Positions 37,666 through 51,500 of a stretch of DNA of 64,000 bases are shown here, piece by piece. The stretch lies in contig JAODTK010005876.1 of the NCBI GenBank assembly GCA_026419785.1, positions 62,001 to 126,000 of the forward strand. Reading direction: 5' to 3'. This DNA is from Sclerodactyla briareus (Eukaryota > Echinodermata > Holothuroidea > Dendrochirotida > Sclerodactylidae). The position numbers and the translations under genes were made by a program. Every line of letters begins with the position of its first letter. Position 1 is the first letter of the stretch. Below the pieces are notes generated by a model, which had not been told where the DNA came from, made no database searches, and saw nothing but the letters and a program-made list of their open reading frames with translations.

Positions 37666-40089
37666 CAAGGAAAAAGGGTCTGGTGTGAGGCCACTAGATA
37701 TGTAAATTTTGTATCCATAATTAGCAAAAATAGAATACATTCCTACTGTCAATTCCCTGCCCTATCCCACAAGGTCATAGGGCTCCTATAAATACCCACA
37801 TATTTTGCACTAACACACAGAAAAGCCTATACAAGTCATGAAGCTACACTATGCACTAAAACACCAACATTACTGTGCCAACAGCTCCACATTTGTGAAT
37901 GACCATTCAAAAAAGGTCAAAATACCTAACCATGCCTTGTGGGAACCTAAAACCATGCTTGCTAGGTGGGGACTGTGGCAAGCAATGTATGGCAAGATCT
38001 CCTGTAGTCACTTCCTATGCTAACCACAAGTGACAATACACTCTTCATATGGGAGCTAGGAGCCTACAGTAGTTCGCTGCATACTAGTCATTGTGAGTCA
38101 GCAGAATCCACATCCTTGGCAAGCGTCAGGTGCAGGTAGACCAAACCTCCCAAAAGAAACATCTTATTTGATGCTTTGTTATTAATGTGGAGGTCATCTA
38201 CACTAGTACCGAGGATATGAACAAATTCACCCAAGATTTTTTTGTTGTCAAGTTGACATCGAGGGGAGCATGGTAAACCATATTTATCAGTGTTAGTGTT
38301 CCATGCATTCTCAGCGATTGAAGGGCTGGGTCAGCAAGGTTACATTTGCATACTAGACCTAGACCATCTTATACAACCCCCTGGTAAGAGGTACGAGAGT
38401 GTTACAATTACATATTTACAATTGTTAGTGGAGCCGGGGGCCCCCGGCCATGGTCGGGGGATATCCAGGTGGTAGTGGGAACGTATAGCTAACAAGGAGG
38501 ATTCTACACAAGACATTTAGTCCTTAATCACATTCAGAATTCACCTCACAGGACACTAGGAGACACCATTGTGGATCTATCCATTTTCAATTAAGGCAAA
38601 GATGGGTTTTAGGTAGGGGACCTCCCCTCCCATCGAACCCCTCCTCATCGAACCCCTCCCCCATACTAGTCAAATTTTCAAATTCTTGCCCCCCCTCCCC
38701 TCCCCCTGCACCTCACACAATTCCATGACAAGATGCATGTATTAGGGCTGCAATGGTACCACTCTACTCATGGTACCTTACGTGGAAATTCGAGCATAAG
38801 GTGTTCAATCTTTTCATAAGTAGTATTCCTTCTTTGTAAATCTGCTAACTCACCTTCTAAAATGAATGAAGCTTCACCAAAGTTACAGTGCCTTTCCAGT
38901 GTCCCGTCGACAAGAATTAGGAGCATGACTATAGGGGCATGACTAATTAGTCCTTAAAATCGCACCACGCCCCAGAGCATCACCCAATATGTGGCCCCTG
39001 TCATACTGGTACTATTATAGTGAGTGGGTGAAATCACTATACACTACAGTCCGTAATATAATACTACAACAGTCGTAATATAGCACAATTTATCTCATCA
39101 GGATACCAATCGGCCTGCATGCGACTGCAAAGGGACTTCCTTTACTTCTGGTTGAACTCCTCTCCAAAAATCCTTGATATTGCAAAGAATAACACCAGGG
39201 CCAAAATGTGTCTAGTCGCGTAGACTGGCAAATTTGAAAGGAGGATGGTGTGGCAAGATGGAGGCCTTCAAATTTGCCAGGGTTGCTATATTGTGGTGAA
39301 TTAGGGTGGCAATTGTTGCAATATGGGTAAAGTTGAGTATGCGAAGTAGATTACTGATCTCACAAGTGTTTTTTTTTGGTTGGTTTTTGGCTAAATTTTC
39401 ACATTGGGTGATTTTGCATTGCCTATTTTGTAGATACAGAGCCACTTTCGAGGTCCTATGTTATCCCAGCAGATTTCAGCTAAGTTGACAAATCGTTCAG
39501 ACACAATGCTCTTCCTTATGGCACTAAAAGGTATCCTCATCTACCTACATGGCTAATTCCACCCCAATCCATCAACACCGGATGGTGGGGTTGCCATTTT
39601 AAATTAATTCTACCACAAACCTGGAACTCAAAAAAAAAAATTGCTTCACAGTAATCTGTCATCGGCGAAGGGAAAGGAGGGGGGGGGAAAGAAAGGGCGG
39701 GGGAGGATACTATCCGCTAGTGATGAAATATGCGGGAAATGATCAAAAGCACAGGCCTAATGGGCCCATATATCATTAAGTGGTGTAGGCCTTCAGCATA
39801 CATTTCCCCAGTTTGATAGCCAATCAGACACTCTGGACTATAAACTGCGTAGCATCCACCACAGAGCGGTGCATCAAGTAGGAGTAAAAAGTAAAAAGAG
39901 AGTGAGTGATGGTAAACGTTATATGCACCTATATCAGTCGTGGGAATCTCCTCCAGGCACTATAATGACGAACTAACGAGTGCCTACTATTGCTATCCTA
40001 ATTCCTAACCCAATTTGAGAATAATCAATAGTACTTGGTAATATCCATCGTGTGTTTCACCCACCCTTCAATTCTAAAATATTTCTCCA

Positions 40090-40740
40090 TCAGAACATTC
40101 CCAATCCAACTAATGGTGCAGTTAGAACAACAGTGGTAGAATTGTAGAAGCCTGCAATATTAGAAAGGCCAAACCAAAACTGTTGCCAAATTCAGTTTCA
40201 AAGAAGTTCCAATCCAGAACCAAACCAATCTTCATAGGAAAGAATCGAGTTGACCATGCAGCATGTGGAAAACTACTGTACTAGGTTCCTACAGGTAGCT
40301 CCCAAATGATGGGTTTATTGTTGCTGCTGGTTGCATATGAAGTAATGTTCATCAGAACCTTCCCAATTCAACTAATGGTGCAGTCAGAACAACAGAATGG
40401 TAGGACTGTAGAAGCCAGTACAATAGAAAAGGCTGAACCAAAAGTATTCCCAAATTCAGTTTCAAAGAAGTTCCAATCCAGAACCAAACCAATTTTCTAG
40501 GAATAAATTAGATTGACTACATGTGAAAACTACTGTATACTGTACACTGTACGGTTTTGCGCATAAAGAACTGTAGTCTACTACTACCGTAGAACTTGCA
40601 ATATGTTGCCTATGCGGATAGAACTGAGCGGTAGGACGGACCGTAGGATTCTGCAGTACTGTAGTGAGGCTAAAACCAAAAATGTTTTCCAAAATTTGTA
40701 TCAAAAGTGCCAATCAAGAACCAAACCTATGTTTGATGAG
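40090..40740 (+). repeat. Tandem repeat, about 257-bp period, 2.6 copies
   Basis: CATCAGAACATTCCCAATCC at 40091 recurs as CATCAGAACCTTCCCAATTC at about 40350. AAGTTCCAATCCAGAACCAA recurs at about 40205 and 40467, and as AGTGCCAATCAAGAACCAA at about 40705. CTAATGGTGCAGT..AGAACAACAG and GAAAACTACTGTA are also shared by the first two units. The third unit is partial and more diverged. Confidence 0.88.
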
Positions 40741-41236
40741 AATGAATTAGGAGGTTGGAATACAGAGGTCTCTTAGTTTGGTCAAACACAACATGCCTTG
40801 TTTAGTGTGGGTCAAACAGCCTATTTCAACCACCAAGCACCCAAGGTGAGAATCTTAAGCTATCAGTTGAAGTTAGAATCGGCTCAGAAGTACAGCTGCA
40901 CTGACACAATGATGTAAGTGGAATTCCTTCTTGTCTCTAAGTGTACAGTACAGTCAGTATGTCCATCGTCCACTTTAACGATCCAAATTAATTATGAATC
41001 TGTCATTATCCTGTACACACCTGTACAATCCTGTTATTGGATTGGATGATATGCAACACGATCATCATGTAGTTGATCAACAATACAGATTGAAGAGGAG
41101 CTACTATCAGAATGAATATGATACATTCTGCTGAACTACTCATAAAGTAACCCTGGCCATATTCGATCATGGATGAGCAGCGGCGATAACATCATAACTC
41201 TCCTTCCTCGTCTCGACTTGTGCTTAAGTGATATCA

Positions 41237-41540
41237 AAGCAGGGGTGTAACCAACCCAACCAGCTCCCAGAACTGCCATTTAAGACCCCTCTGAAAGGAT
41301 GATCATAGAACTACTGGATCCGACCACATACTTGGAACCTGCATGAGCGGAACAATCGTATCAAATGCGGCCAAATGCAAAACCAAAAATATCCCAAAAC
41401 GAACCCATCAGAACACCGCCCCACAGCAGAACAAAGAACTTGTAGTGAAGACCAAGCCCTCGCCCATCGCAACTGTGCGCGAAGCCATACACCTAGGAAA
41501 AACTTTCCGATGACTGCCGGCTTGCAAGGAACTGTAGGCA
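41237..41540 (+). repeat. Dispersed repeat family, copy 3
   Basis: Collinear with copy 1 (about 7745): GGTGTAACCAACCCAACCAG, CTGCCATTTAAGACCCC, TGGATCCGACCACATACTTGG, and GTGAAGACCAAGCCCTCGCC followed by GCGAAGCCATACACCTAGGA. The open frames on both strands here (41311-41634 minus, 41375-41602 plus) fall inside the repeat and are not taken as genes. Confidence 0.65.
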
Positions 41541-44500
41541 ATAATATTCTCCGAAGACTAGAACTATCAGAAGGGAAAAGGTTAAAATCAATGACAAAAT
41601 AATATTGTTTCAATATGTAGGTTTCAAACTCCAACTCGCCTCTTGATTTCAGTTCAAGGGAAAATCGGTAATGTATACTTCTCTTGAGTATAATTCAGAA
41701 ACCAAAAGCGTCACTGATACAACTCTCTGAAGAATACAATCATTGGAACTGGAAGGGTGACATTTGGTGACAAAATATTGTTTCAGTAAGTTGGTTTCAA
41801 TCTCCAGCTTGTCTTTAACGTAAGCTGCCCTTGAGACACCACCCTAGTTAGGTAAATGCAGAAATTTTTTGATGCTTGCATGGTAACTCTCTATTTTATT
41901 CTGATACCATAAAATAAATCAAATTTGCTACTGAATGTGAGGAATAAGGAATGAAGTAAAAAGGCTCAACATGGCCACTTCAAAGGGCACAACTGCCCTA
42001 GAGCTGTCACCAATGGATAAAACACCCATAAAATCATACTTTGGTGGATTTTCTGACATTTAAACATCTGGAATGTAACAATCATCATTAAAATAAGTTT
42101 CATCACAAACATTGAAGTTCCTATGTCTTCCAGATCTTATTCAGTTGGATTCCAGTTTGAGGTATTTCACACAATTTCACCGGAGGACATACTGTACTTG
42201 GGCTGCTCAAAAGTGAGTTTTCGTAAAATTTGATGGGAATTGTGAACAGATCGAGTCAGTTCCCTGATCAACTACTTTTCGAACTAGAAACAATGTATTT
42301 TCTTAGTTTCACTCATTAAAATGAAACCAGATACTAGGTTCAGTATGGTGCCCCCTAAGAAATTTACTACTCCAGTATTAGTACCAGAAGAGACCCCAAT
42401 AAATGATTGAGAGCTAGCCAAAAAATGATAATAAATTCTGCCATCATTTTCAAATTCATCGTTTTCTAAATTCATTCTTTTTGAAGATTGACTTCGAACA
42501 TTGATCTTCACATTGCATAGCATTTCTATGGAATAAGCTACAGTTCAGAGTGGTGACTCCAGCCTAGGGCATGGTGACTCAAGGGCAGGTTATGTTAATT
42601 CTACTTGAGTGCGAGTTGCAAAAAACCCATAAGGCATGCCATGCCCAACGGAATGACAAATGGCATCAGTGGCACATCAGGGACTATTGGATTCCCAAGT
42701 TAGAACATTATTTTGGTGATTCAAGAGTAGTTGGGTCCAGTTCATACTACAGATACTAGACATCCATGACTACTAGTAGTACTAACCTTTTGCTGACCAA
42801 GCCCCCTTATCTTTTCCAATCAATGAGTTTCTTCCTGTGGTCACTAAATGGTCAGGGTCACATGGCCGAAATCACTTGTCCTGGAGCAATGGAAGCTTAG
42901 CTCAGATAACCTCTTGAATATATTAGTTAAGTAGAAGTACAGCACCTGGGTGGCAATCCAAATGAGCTTTGTCCCAGTCAATACAGTGTGATAGTCAGAC
43001 TGAGAGCCCATACATGGAAGATCAGCTTAGTGTACAGTATGCAATGGGCATCTCATACATAGTATAGTGTGGTGCATAATATAGACAGTACTGTAAACAT
43101 CGTGAATTGCCAGCTGGGTGTTTGACTGTTGCATGCTTTTCTACAGCACAAGGCAATTACTCACTGACCAGAACTGAGTGACCAGTGACCAGCACCTGCT
43201 TCAGGCTAGGAAACATCACCCATTCCTTTGTTGACCAATATGCATGCTGTAGCTCAAGGTCTTTTAGTCTTCCCTCCCAACTGAAGACAGGGCTGTTCAT
43301 GGGTCATAGCTCTACAGATCAATCATGAGGGGCCCCCCATGGGTTGCTGAAGGTTGTCCCCACCTCATCCAGGATAACAGACAAAGGAAAGTGACCCATG
43401 GCTATTGTGATAAGACTGGAGGGAGGTTAGCTGCATATGATTGCAGCCATACAGCTGCTGTTGCTGCTGAAATTACAGCCTGCAATATCCCATGCAATGA
43501 GAGCAGGGAAGAGAAAGAAATTAGAACCTCTAGAAACCACAATGAACAATAGAAACAGGAAGGGTTCTGGGCAGTCCTATATTAGCTCAAAGGGAAGTGG
43601 CTAAACTGGCTATTCGTCTTGACCTAGTTAAGTCTGGGTTCATGGAAGAATTCATAGGAGCACATTGCAAAAAAATATTCACGCATTGGGCAGATTGTCA
43701 CAAATCAATACCTATAAATTATGGAAATGTGAGTTTTATTAATGGAACTGTGAAATTATCAGGGGCATGACCTCAATTGTACTAAGCAGAACAATGAAGG
43801 AACCCATTAAGACTCATTAAACTTACATGAGGAATTTATCAGCTTAGGCAATTTCAGTCCTATTTTTACTTTCCTTTCTCCACTCGCTATATCAAGAATC
43901 GAAACTCTGCATAAAAAAACAATAGGCAGAAGGGGTTAGTATTTTTGAATTGCTAATTCTTTGGACTGAAAAATTTGAAGCCTACGACTACACGGATTCT
44001 TTTATTTCTTCTGGATATTTATCCATATTTGTTTCTATTTTTCACTCGCCATGACAAGGAAACTAAATCTCCATTAGAAAGATGGAGCCAGTCCAGAATA
44101 ATTCCTGTACATGAATAAATAATTCCCTTTACTACTTTTGGCTGAATAATTGTTGATCTCATAGCACTCAAGGAATGAAATTAAATCTATTACCAGCTGC
44201 ATTAGTGGCATTCATTGGTCAATGCACAGTACTGAAGGAAAGCTAAAATTTGTCACTATAATGCTATACAAAAATTTCGGGAATGAACGAAATAATCTAA
44301 TCTTCCTGAGGATGCTCCAACTGACTGACTGGCATTGACTATGTAAATAGGCAAACTTTGGAATCGACTGATGAAGCTGAAATTCGGTCTGGGGGTTCGG
44401 CTGCCATAATGTAATTGGACATTCCAAATACCAAATTCTGGCTGACAGAACGAAACTCGGTGGAAAGCGCAGGCACTGATAGTGAGAATAACGTTGTCCT

Positions 44501-45242
44501 CTTGGGGACGAAAACAGTCTGAAGTCTTGTGAAAGTTTCAGCAGTATTTGAATGGCGAAGGTGGCCACTCCCTCCCGCCTAACAATCATGCCATAAAAAA
44601 GATCTAGCTACTGGTAGTTTTGGCATACTGCACAGGCCAGTGGTGAAAGTGCAATAAATTGGGTCACTTAGAAGTGAATTCTGCATTTAGGAATGTTTGA
44701 TCTGTGACCTCTGGGCCAACCAGAATATGGCTGATTGCAGGCAACAATAGGCGAGGACACCGTTAGTGTGGTTAAAGATAGATACAATCAGCGCTTTAGA
44801 ATAATATGTTTCAGTATTAACATTAACTGCAGGCTGAATTTTAGAATATTCTCACTAACAAACACCACAAATAGAGTAGAAAATATATTTATTGCATAAG
44901 TGTGGGAATACTGTATATTGGAAAAATAAGGCTTTGTTTACATACCCCAGAAAAAGCATTGTGAACATTAATGCCCATGGTAGAATTTAAAGGCCGTCAT
45001 GGATCAAGATCGAAAGTACAGTAAAGCAAAAACACCGATAAAAGGAACTTTAGTTGACTCCTGTTATAGCTTTTCACTTCCCATACTAGATAGCCACTAT
45101 ACTATGTTCATTTGAATACCACAAGGTTATGGTTTCTCTGCTAAAATTGACCGAAGTAAGTTAATGTTACTGCACAATCAACCCTTTCTTTTCTACATAA
45201 CAGGCAAACAGACATAATTTAACGTATCAAACAATAATATTT

Positions 45243-46250
45243 ATATCCCCGAGACACAAGTGTCTAAGGATTTTATGGTTTTGGTTGTGGAGCCGCCGCC
45301 GTCCCAGGTTCCGCTGCTGCCGAGAACTAGGCGTGAGCGCTTCAAACTTCTTAAAGCTTATCCGAAAAATGATCCGAATCTCCGAAAACTCCTGACTTTG
45401 AGAACAGAGATGTCCTTTCAGGAAACTTCAAGCTGCTATCATACTTTAGGCACTGTATACAGCCCTATTTATCCATAAACTACAAGTACTAAATACCTTC
45501 TCATGGGTCCTGTGAAACGGAAAATTCCAGAATTGCTACATGGTGAAACAGAATTTCCTTGAATTCGTGAACGGAGAACAGAACTTGCAATTCTGTGGAA
45601 CGGCACTCAAGTGCCCCCCTACATAGGACCCCGTCTCCAACCAGCCATTTGTTTTTCCAATTAATTTATGACAGAAACTGATTTTACTGCAGATTTGCAT
45701 ATTTTTGGAGCATGGTGTAAGCATTGGAACCAACCTGGCCACTTCCCTGGGTCATGATTCTCATGAATCCCCTTCTGATGAAAAAACAAGGCGAACAATG
45801 TCACCCCTCTGATTGATCGAAAGTGGGACATTTACACGTTGGCCGTTCCAGCCAAGGCGATGACGAGGTTGATGCAAAAACTTTCAGTTGGTCAGATTCG
45901 AACAGAACTTGGTGGGGAGGGACTATAGTTGATCCCGGTAAATTTGCGGTCATTCGAGGTCATTCGGATTTACTAATTTATCACATTCGTAATTTTTAAA
46001 CTACATTTGTTCTTGACAAGTTGAAGACATTTCAAGGCCATCGTGGGTCGAATTGGCCACAATTGTAATTTGACTTTTCTGTGACCTTCCTGGATCCAAC
46101 AAAACTTGGTGGATGATGGATATCCTAGTTTCTGACTAGAATGGAGGTCTTTATGGTGTTGGATACTTCTTCTCAATGATTGCTCAAAAGCGGGGTATGA
46201 TACCCCTGGCGGTTTACATCAATTACATGCCTACACATGTCTAGTTTTGA
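45243..46250 (+). repeat. Hairpin-ended dispersed element, copy 3
   Basis: Begins ATATCCCCGAGACACAAGTG then TCTAAGGATTTTATGG, continues with GAGCCGCCGCCGTCCCAGG, GAACTTGGTGGGGAGGGAC, TATAGTTGATCCCGG, GGTCATTCGAGGTCATTCGG, and ends CCTACACATGTCTAGTTTT. About 1 kb, the longest copy in the window. Confidence 0.8.
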
Positions 46251-46319
46251 TGTGTAGTGCTTCATTGCATCTAATTGAAGAAGCCTGGTTTAAAATCTAA
46301 ATGATGTGCACTCAGGTCA

Positions 46320-47360
46320 CTCTATGATCAGAGTCAGGACAGTCCATATCATTCTGCTCTTTCAAAAATCAAGTCAATGTCCTTAGGCTTATATCATGTA
46401 ATGATTCGAGGTCAACAATTTTATAAAGGGAGTAATGTTTTCCAATATTGAACAAAGATGGGGGAATAGCTGACAACTGGTTTGTGAGTTATTTGAGTGG
46501 TCGTTCCCAGCGAGTCCCTGCAAAATGGGGGTATGCCAGTACGGAACATCGGAATTGGGGGTTTCCATTAGGGTCGTCCTTGGTCCAGTGTTATTCTCCT
46601 TTTATATTGACCATTTTGTAATTTATTATCCAGAGAGATAACACATCTGCTATCACGCTATGGAGACAAACCGATCGACGATGCAGACGAAGATGATCCA
46701 ACGGATCCACTGTCAACAACTGGATGTCCCAACATTGCCTGAAGCTCAATAATGACAAAACTGTACTATTGAACGTATGTCTCCACACCACATGCGTCTT
46801 AGGGCAGGCAGTCACTCAGAATTTGAGGGCATCATATTGAAGCATCGAATTACGTCGAGGTTCTTGGAGTTTACCACCTGGACGCGCCATGTTATAAACA
46901 ATCGCGAACATATATCCACATAGGCGAAAGTCTGCAACTTCCATCTGCAGAACATAGGAAAGATTCGCAAATACCTCGGCACTGAAACGTGTCGTTCAGC
47001 TGTCCAAAATGGACTGCAGCTGTTCATTGTATGGAGTCCTGTTGCCTCAAATGCGGCGTTCGCACGCGTTAAAAGATAATGCTCCAACTACTTCTGGAGC
47101 CTATATCCTTTCCCCTTTCCTGCCATGCACTCTGGTGTGGTCTTCTCCAAGTCCACCCTTGTGAAGCGACCGTCAGAGAGACAGTGGGAGATATTGCTTT
47201 CAGTTCAGCGCGCGAATATTTCCTCTTCTGAGGATTCACCAGCACTGGAGACCCTCTTCTACAGACGAGTCTATGTTTATTTCATTTTGTTTCGTGTTTT
47301 GGTAAAGCGCATTGAACCTTTTTGCGCTATAATAAGCCATCGTTTAATACTATAATACCA
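46320..47360 (+). mobile_element. Decayed CR1/L2-like LINE, reverse transcriptase to 3' end
   Basis: Broken frames contain pieces typical of a non-LTR retrotransposon ORF2. From 46478 it reads WFVSYLSGRSQRVPAKWG, then FPLGSSL near the conserved FGVPQGSVLGP position, then LKLNNDKTVLLN near 46745-46780, and IGKIRKYLGTETCRSAVQNG near 46960-47010. The right end GTAAAGCGCATTGAACC ... TTGCGCTATAATA (47302-47334) resembles the 3' tail of CR1/L2-type elements. Stops and frameshifts are frequent, and the 5' part is missing, as usual for a 5'-truncated dead copy. It is inserted in the large intron, opposite to the host gene's strand. Confidence 0.75.
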
Positions 47361-48204
47361 CGTTTGGACTGTTAGTTTTGTGTTTATGAGTCTTCATAAA
47401 GGTTCATAGGCAATGAGTGCAATGAACTTTGGTTCACATTTATCAGGACATCCTGGAGCTTAGCTTTTCTGAAGCATTACCAGTAACTCAGCCCTTAAAG
47501 TAAAGGCAAGCATTTTCTGCTTTCTAAATGTCAATTTCTGCTTTATTCTGCCTTTCCTTCTTCGAGGTTGCACATTGGTTTTGTCCGGAGGGAAATGCCT
47601 TTTTCCTTCCCCTGCTTTTTAAAAGTATAAAGCGGAAAATACTTGAGACTAGCTTAAAGTTCCTATCCTAGTATCCCAATGTATCCAGAACAAATTGAAA
47701 TCACTGTGGAATGACTCACATCATCCATTCTATTGCCAACTTGATGAATGTCTCAATCCACGTATTGGAGCTGAGGGCTGTCCTTGTCTCAACTGACAAT
47801 ATCGCTCCATCATTTAGGTAAGGCAGTCAGGCGTCACAATGCAGACTTTACCAGGTAGTTTCATCTCCCTACCCACCAAGCTTTGACATTTTAATAACAT
47901 TTCATTATCTTTGCGCATTATATCAAACGTTTTCGTGTTAGCCTCTGTTATTCAAACTGACCTGTTCTCATAATGTTTATTTGTGTTTAGGAGAGTCTTA
48001 TATTTTAACTGCAGACTTGTAATTTCCTTTTATTGAGGATCTGATAAAGTTTAATCTATTTAGTACAACATCACCCAACCATCAAAACAGACAGGGCATA
48101 TTTTACAACAGAGAGTGGGCTTCCACATGTATGTTCTCACGAGGGGGCGTACCCAGAAGATGTCAATACAGGGTCACAAGGCCTTGGAAAGTTGGGATTG
48201 ACAA

Positions 48205-48530
48205 TCACTCTGGGTCTAAGAGAGGGGTTCTCTTTCCTGTGTGTGGGCAATCTTGGTTCTTAAGGAGTGGCGAGGTGAAAAATGCTGCTGCGTTTGACAC
48301 ATTCAAGCTTATGTTTGCACTCTGTATCTTTTTTCTCCTTGCGCCATTGGGGCCTGCCAATTGAGGGGGTGAATGTCTGCTGCACTCTCTAACAATCCAC
48401 TCCAGTCCTGTGTGACAGTCACGCGCTGGAAAATCATCCCATGTACAACGCATTCACCAACCTTCAAGACTTGCGGCTTTTTGAATGAGTGGTGAATGCA
48501 TTTCATGCCCTCATCACTGTCAATCTGCAC
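48205..48530 (-). other. Unassigned overlapping open frames
   Basis: Two minus frames overlap, at 48309-48530 (73 codons) and 48205-48453 (82 codons). The first reads KPQVLKVGECVVHGMIFQRV in part. Composition is protein-like but I recognise no family; since it sits inside the large intron it may be a transposon fragment or chance. Confidence 0.25.
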
Positions 48531-51500
48531 TTGTTTACACTACCCCACAAAATCACTTGTCCTGCATCTGAGAGTGGCCTCCCCCCTCAGCAGAGAGCTA
48601 GGCTGCTACATTATAATCAAACAGGATAATTCAGACAGGTTTCATCATGATCTGCTGGACAGGCTTAAAAGAGAAGGAACAAGGGGGACATTTTCTGCCT
48701 CCTGATGTGAACGAGGTGATCCAGGCCTTCTAACCACCTACCTCCTTCCCTGAAGCGGGGGCCAAGGAAAAGGAGGAGACAGTGCATGTTACAGAATGGT
48801 CACACTATCAACCCCCCCCCCCCTCCCCCCTCCCGCCTCCCGGGCGGTGTGCATCATTGTGGAATCATTCACCAATAATCATGAAATGGCGGTCTGTCAA
48901 CTTCCCACAGATTGCCGTAAAAATTTGGGAAACATCCGCTCAATAAATATGATGGAAAGGAAAGGTAATTTCGTGTGTCCTTTCCCTCAAATTTTTGTGA
49001 CAGGCTGTGTTATTCCACAATGTGACAAGTGGCTGCTTCATTCCAGGGATCGGAAAGTCGGCCATTATAGGAAGGACATCTGCACAAAGAGACTTGAACA
49101 GCATCAGACAGAACTCCTAAGACACTAGTTCATTTATAGCAATTTTTATTACAGGTTACCCAGCCCTATCCATATAATGAACATGCTTAAGTTCATGGTA
49201 ACTGTACCAATTGCCAAATACTGGAGGGGGCACACAATTTAAAAGGAATGGAAATCCTGCTGGGAAGGTCAAGACACCTTCATTTTCAGGGGTGATTAGG
49301 GGAAAACGAAAGTGGCAGATGGTGGGGAATGTCACAATAGGACATTATTCAACATCCAGATGGGGCAAATGAGATAATTCAACTGATGTGGGCGTTGTTG
49401 GCGTGAAAGCTGGCCATTTCTCTCCTCTACTACCTCTCTCTGTATTTCACTGGTCTGCCAATCAATTCCCACTCTGATGACAGGAGTTTGAAACTAACAG
49501 GCTGGAATGCAGAGGTTTGAAAGATTTGAGCCTTGAAATTTCACAAGGGACAAACACCTGCTCACCAATGAGCTGAGGACTCTGACGTACAGCCAACCAA
49601 CTCCAACAACGCTTGCCTACACATATGCGGCCACCATGGATGGACACTATCATGAATCAAAAATACTTATTATACTAGGACTAGGCAGTTAGTCAGCAAA
49701 AAAGTTAAAATTTAGCTTCATAAGAAGAACGATTGAATATGTTATAATGGTTAATACTGCAACCACTGTATGCTAACCTGATGAAGCGAGCGATTAGGAC
49801 TACAGTAGGTTCATTTGCAGATGCCCGCCTCAGAATGTCATGACTCCTTGGAGGAAACTGTTTAGAAAGCTTTGGGCACAAATTGATGTGGACTTGGTAG
49901 GTATACACATACATACATTCAATTATATGTCTCTATGAGAATACAGTACAATCCTTGAATTCAGCTGAATTTAGTAACCTCTTATGATGAGGGATACCAT
50001 AAGCAATTAGTGATGCACAGCGGTAAGAAGGCCCCGGCCTCCCACCCAGGATATACAAGTGTAATCTGGAACGGGCGGGGTCATACCATGACTGCAAAAT
50101 GGTATAACCTATTACCTTCAATGTGGGTGCTCAGCACAAGGGATTGTAGCATGGACAAGCGAGGAGTAGGAAATTTGCCAGTTGCCCTCTGCGTCTGATT
50201 CCCTAACCTCTAGGTACCGCCAAAGACGGCATTGCCTCATTCTGTGTACCTGGTGTAGGATTCGCAGCTGACAAAACGTTACAGTATCCAGGTCCCATAC
50301 CCCTAATGGCAAGGCCATTGAATGGGTGTGATACTCTGCTTGGCAAGTACATCATAAAAATAAATGAAAACTCCTTTCCTCAAGGAGGAAGATACTGACT
50401 GGGAGAACTGTGAATATTTCCCTGAAATATGTTACTTGCAATCAAGCATGTGATCTTCTCAAAAATCAAATCCAAAAATATTACAAGTATAAGAATAACT
50501 TGCTCTTAATATCCAACTTCCAGTGCACATTATTGGTATATAATAAATATTCACTACAGGTCACACCTAGTAATTATGAAAGCATTGTCATGGAAGGTAG
50601 CTCACCATAGTTATCTTTCTTTTTTCAATATAATAAATATATAATTCTTGCTATCCCCAAATCACAAGCACCAGTGATTTCCATAATATCCACACCCATG
50701 TAGCTGCGATGCACGATCATATATTTTGGTACATTATTGGGCAATGTCCACTTTGACAGTCAACAGGTCTGGTCCAATTCCAAGAAGTTGACCTGCAGCC
50801 AGTCATCAATCACCACATCCCCTGGGTAACAAAGTTGGTGGCCACTCTGTAGGGAGGTTTCACCTCCATAGAGACAGGTGGGTGGGGATTGTCACCAATG
50901 AATGAATGGAATTTGACCTATCAGAGTCCACAATAATATATTTTAGTGAAGAATAATATGTGGAAGTATTGGGTTCACCACATTCTTGAAGAATAAGGAA
51001 TTCAGACTATTTCCAACGTGGATGAAAAAAGGGCTTAGTGGCAATTGACTGGCAAGGTGAGTTCACTTGCGTAAGCAGTAGGCCCTCAATTTCTGGTTCA
51101 ACCAGAACACTGCAGGGGAGCACTAGGTTCGATTTAGATTGAGAATACCACATATATCGATTATGAATAATTGTAAAATGAATTGAAAACAGCAAATTTA
51201 TGCTACACTTTTGACAGGATCACTCCCAAACCCTCACCTCACTTGTTTCAATGGTGCCAACTATATTTTAGATCTCCATCCCTGCGAGTGACTAGATTCA
51301 AAAGTGAAACAATGAGAGATGACAGATGAAACCTATCAATCACATCCTTCCTATAACATTGCCCTATGGCCCTCTCACTAGGTTACCTGCCCCAGTTTGC
51401 CCAACAAATTGCATTGTGCTCTAAAACAACCGCTAGCATTACTGACTGCTGCTATAGCCGAAACATGATTAGTAGGGAGTTGCCTTCTTGAGGTCTTTGG

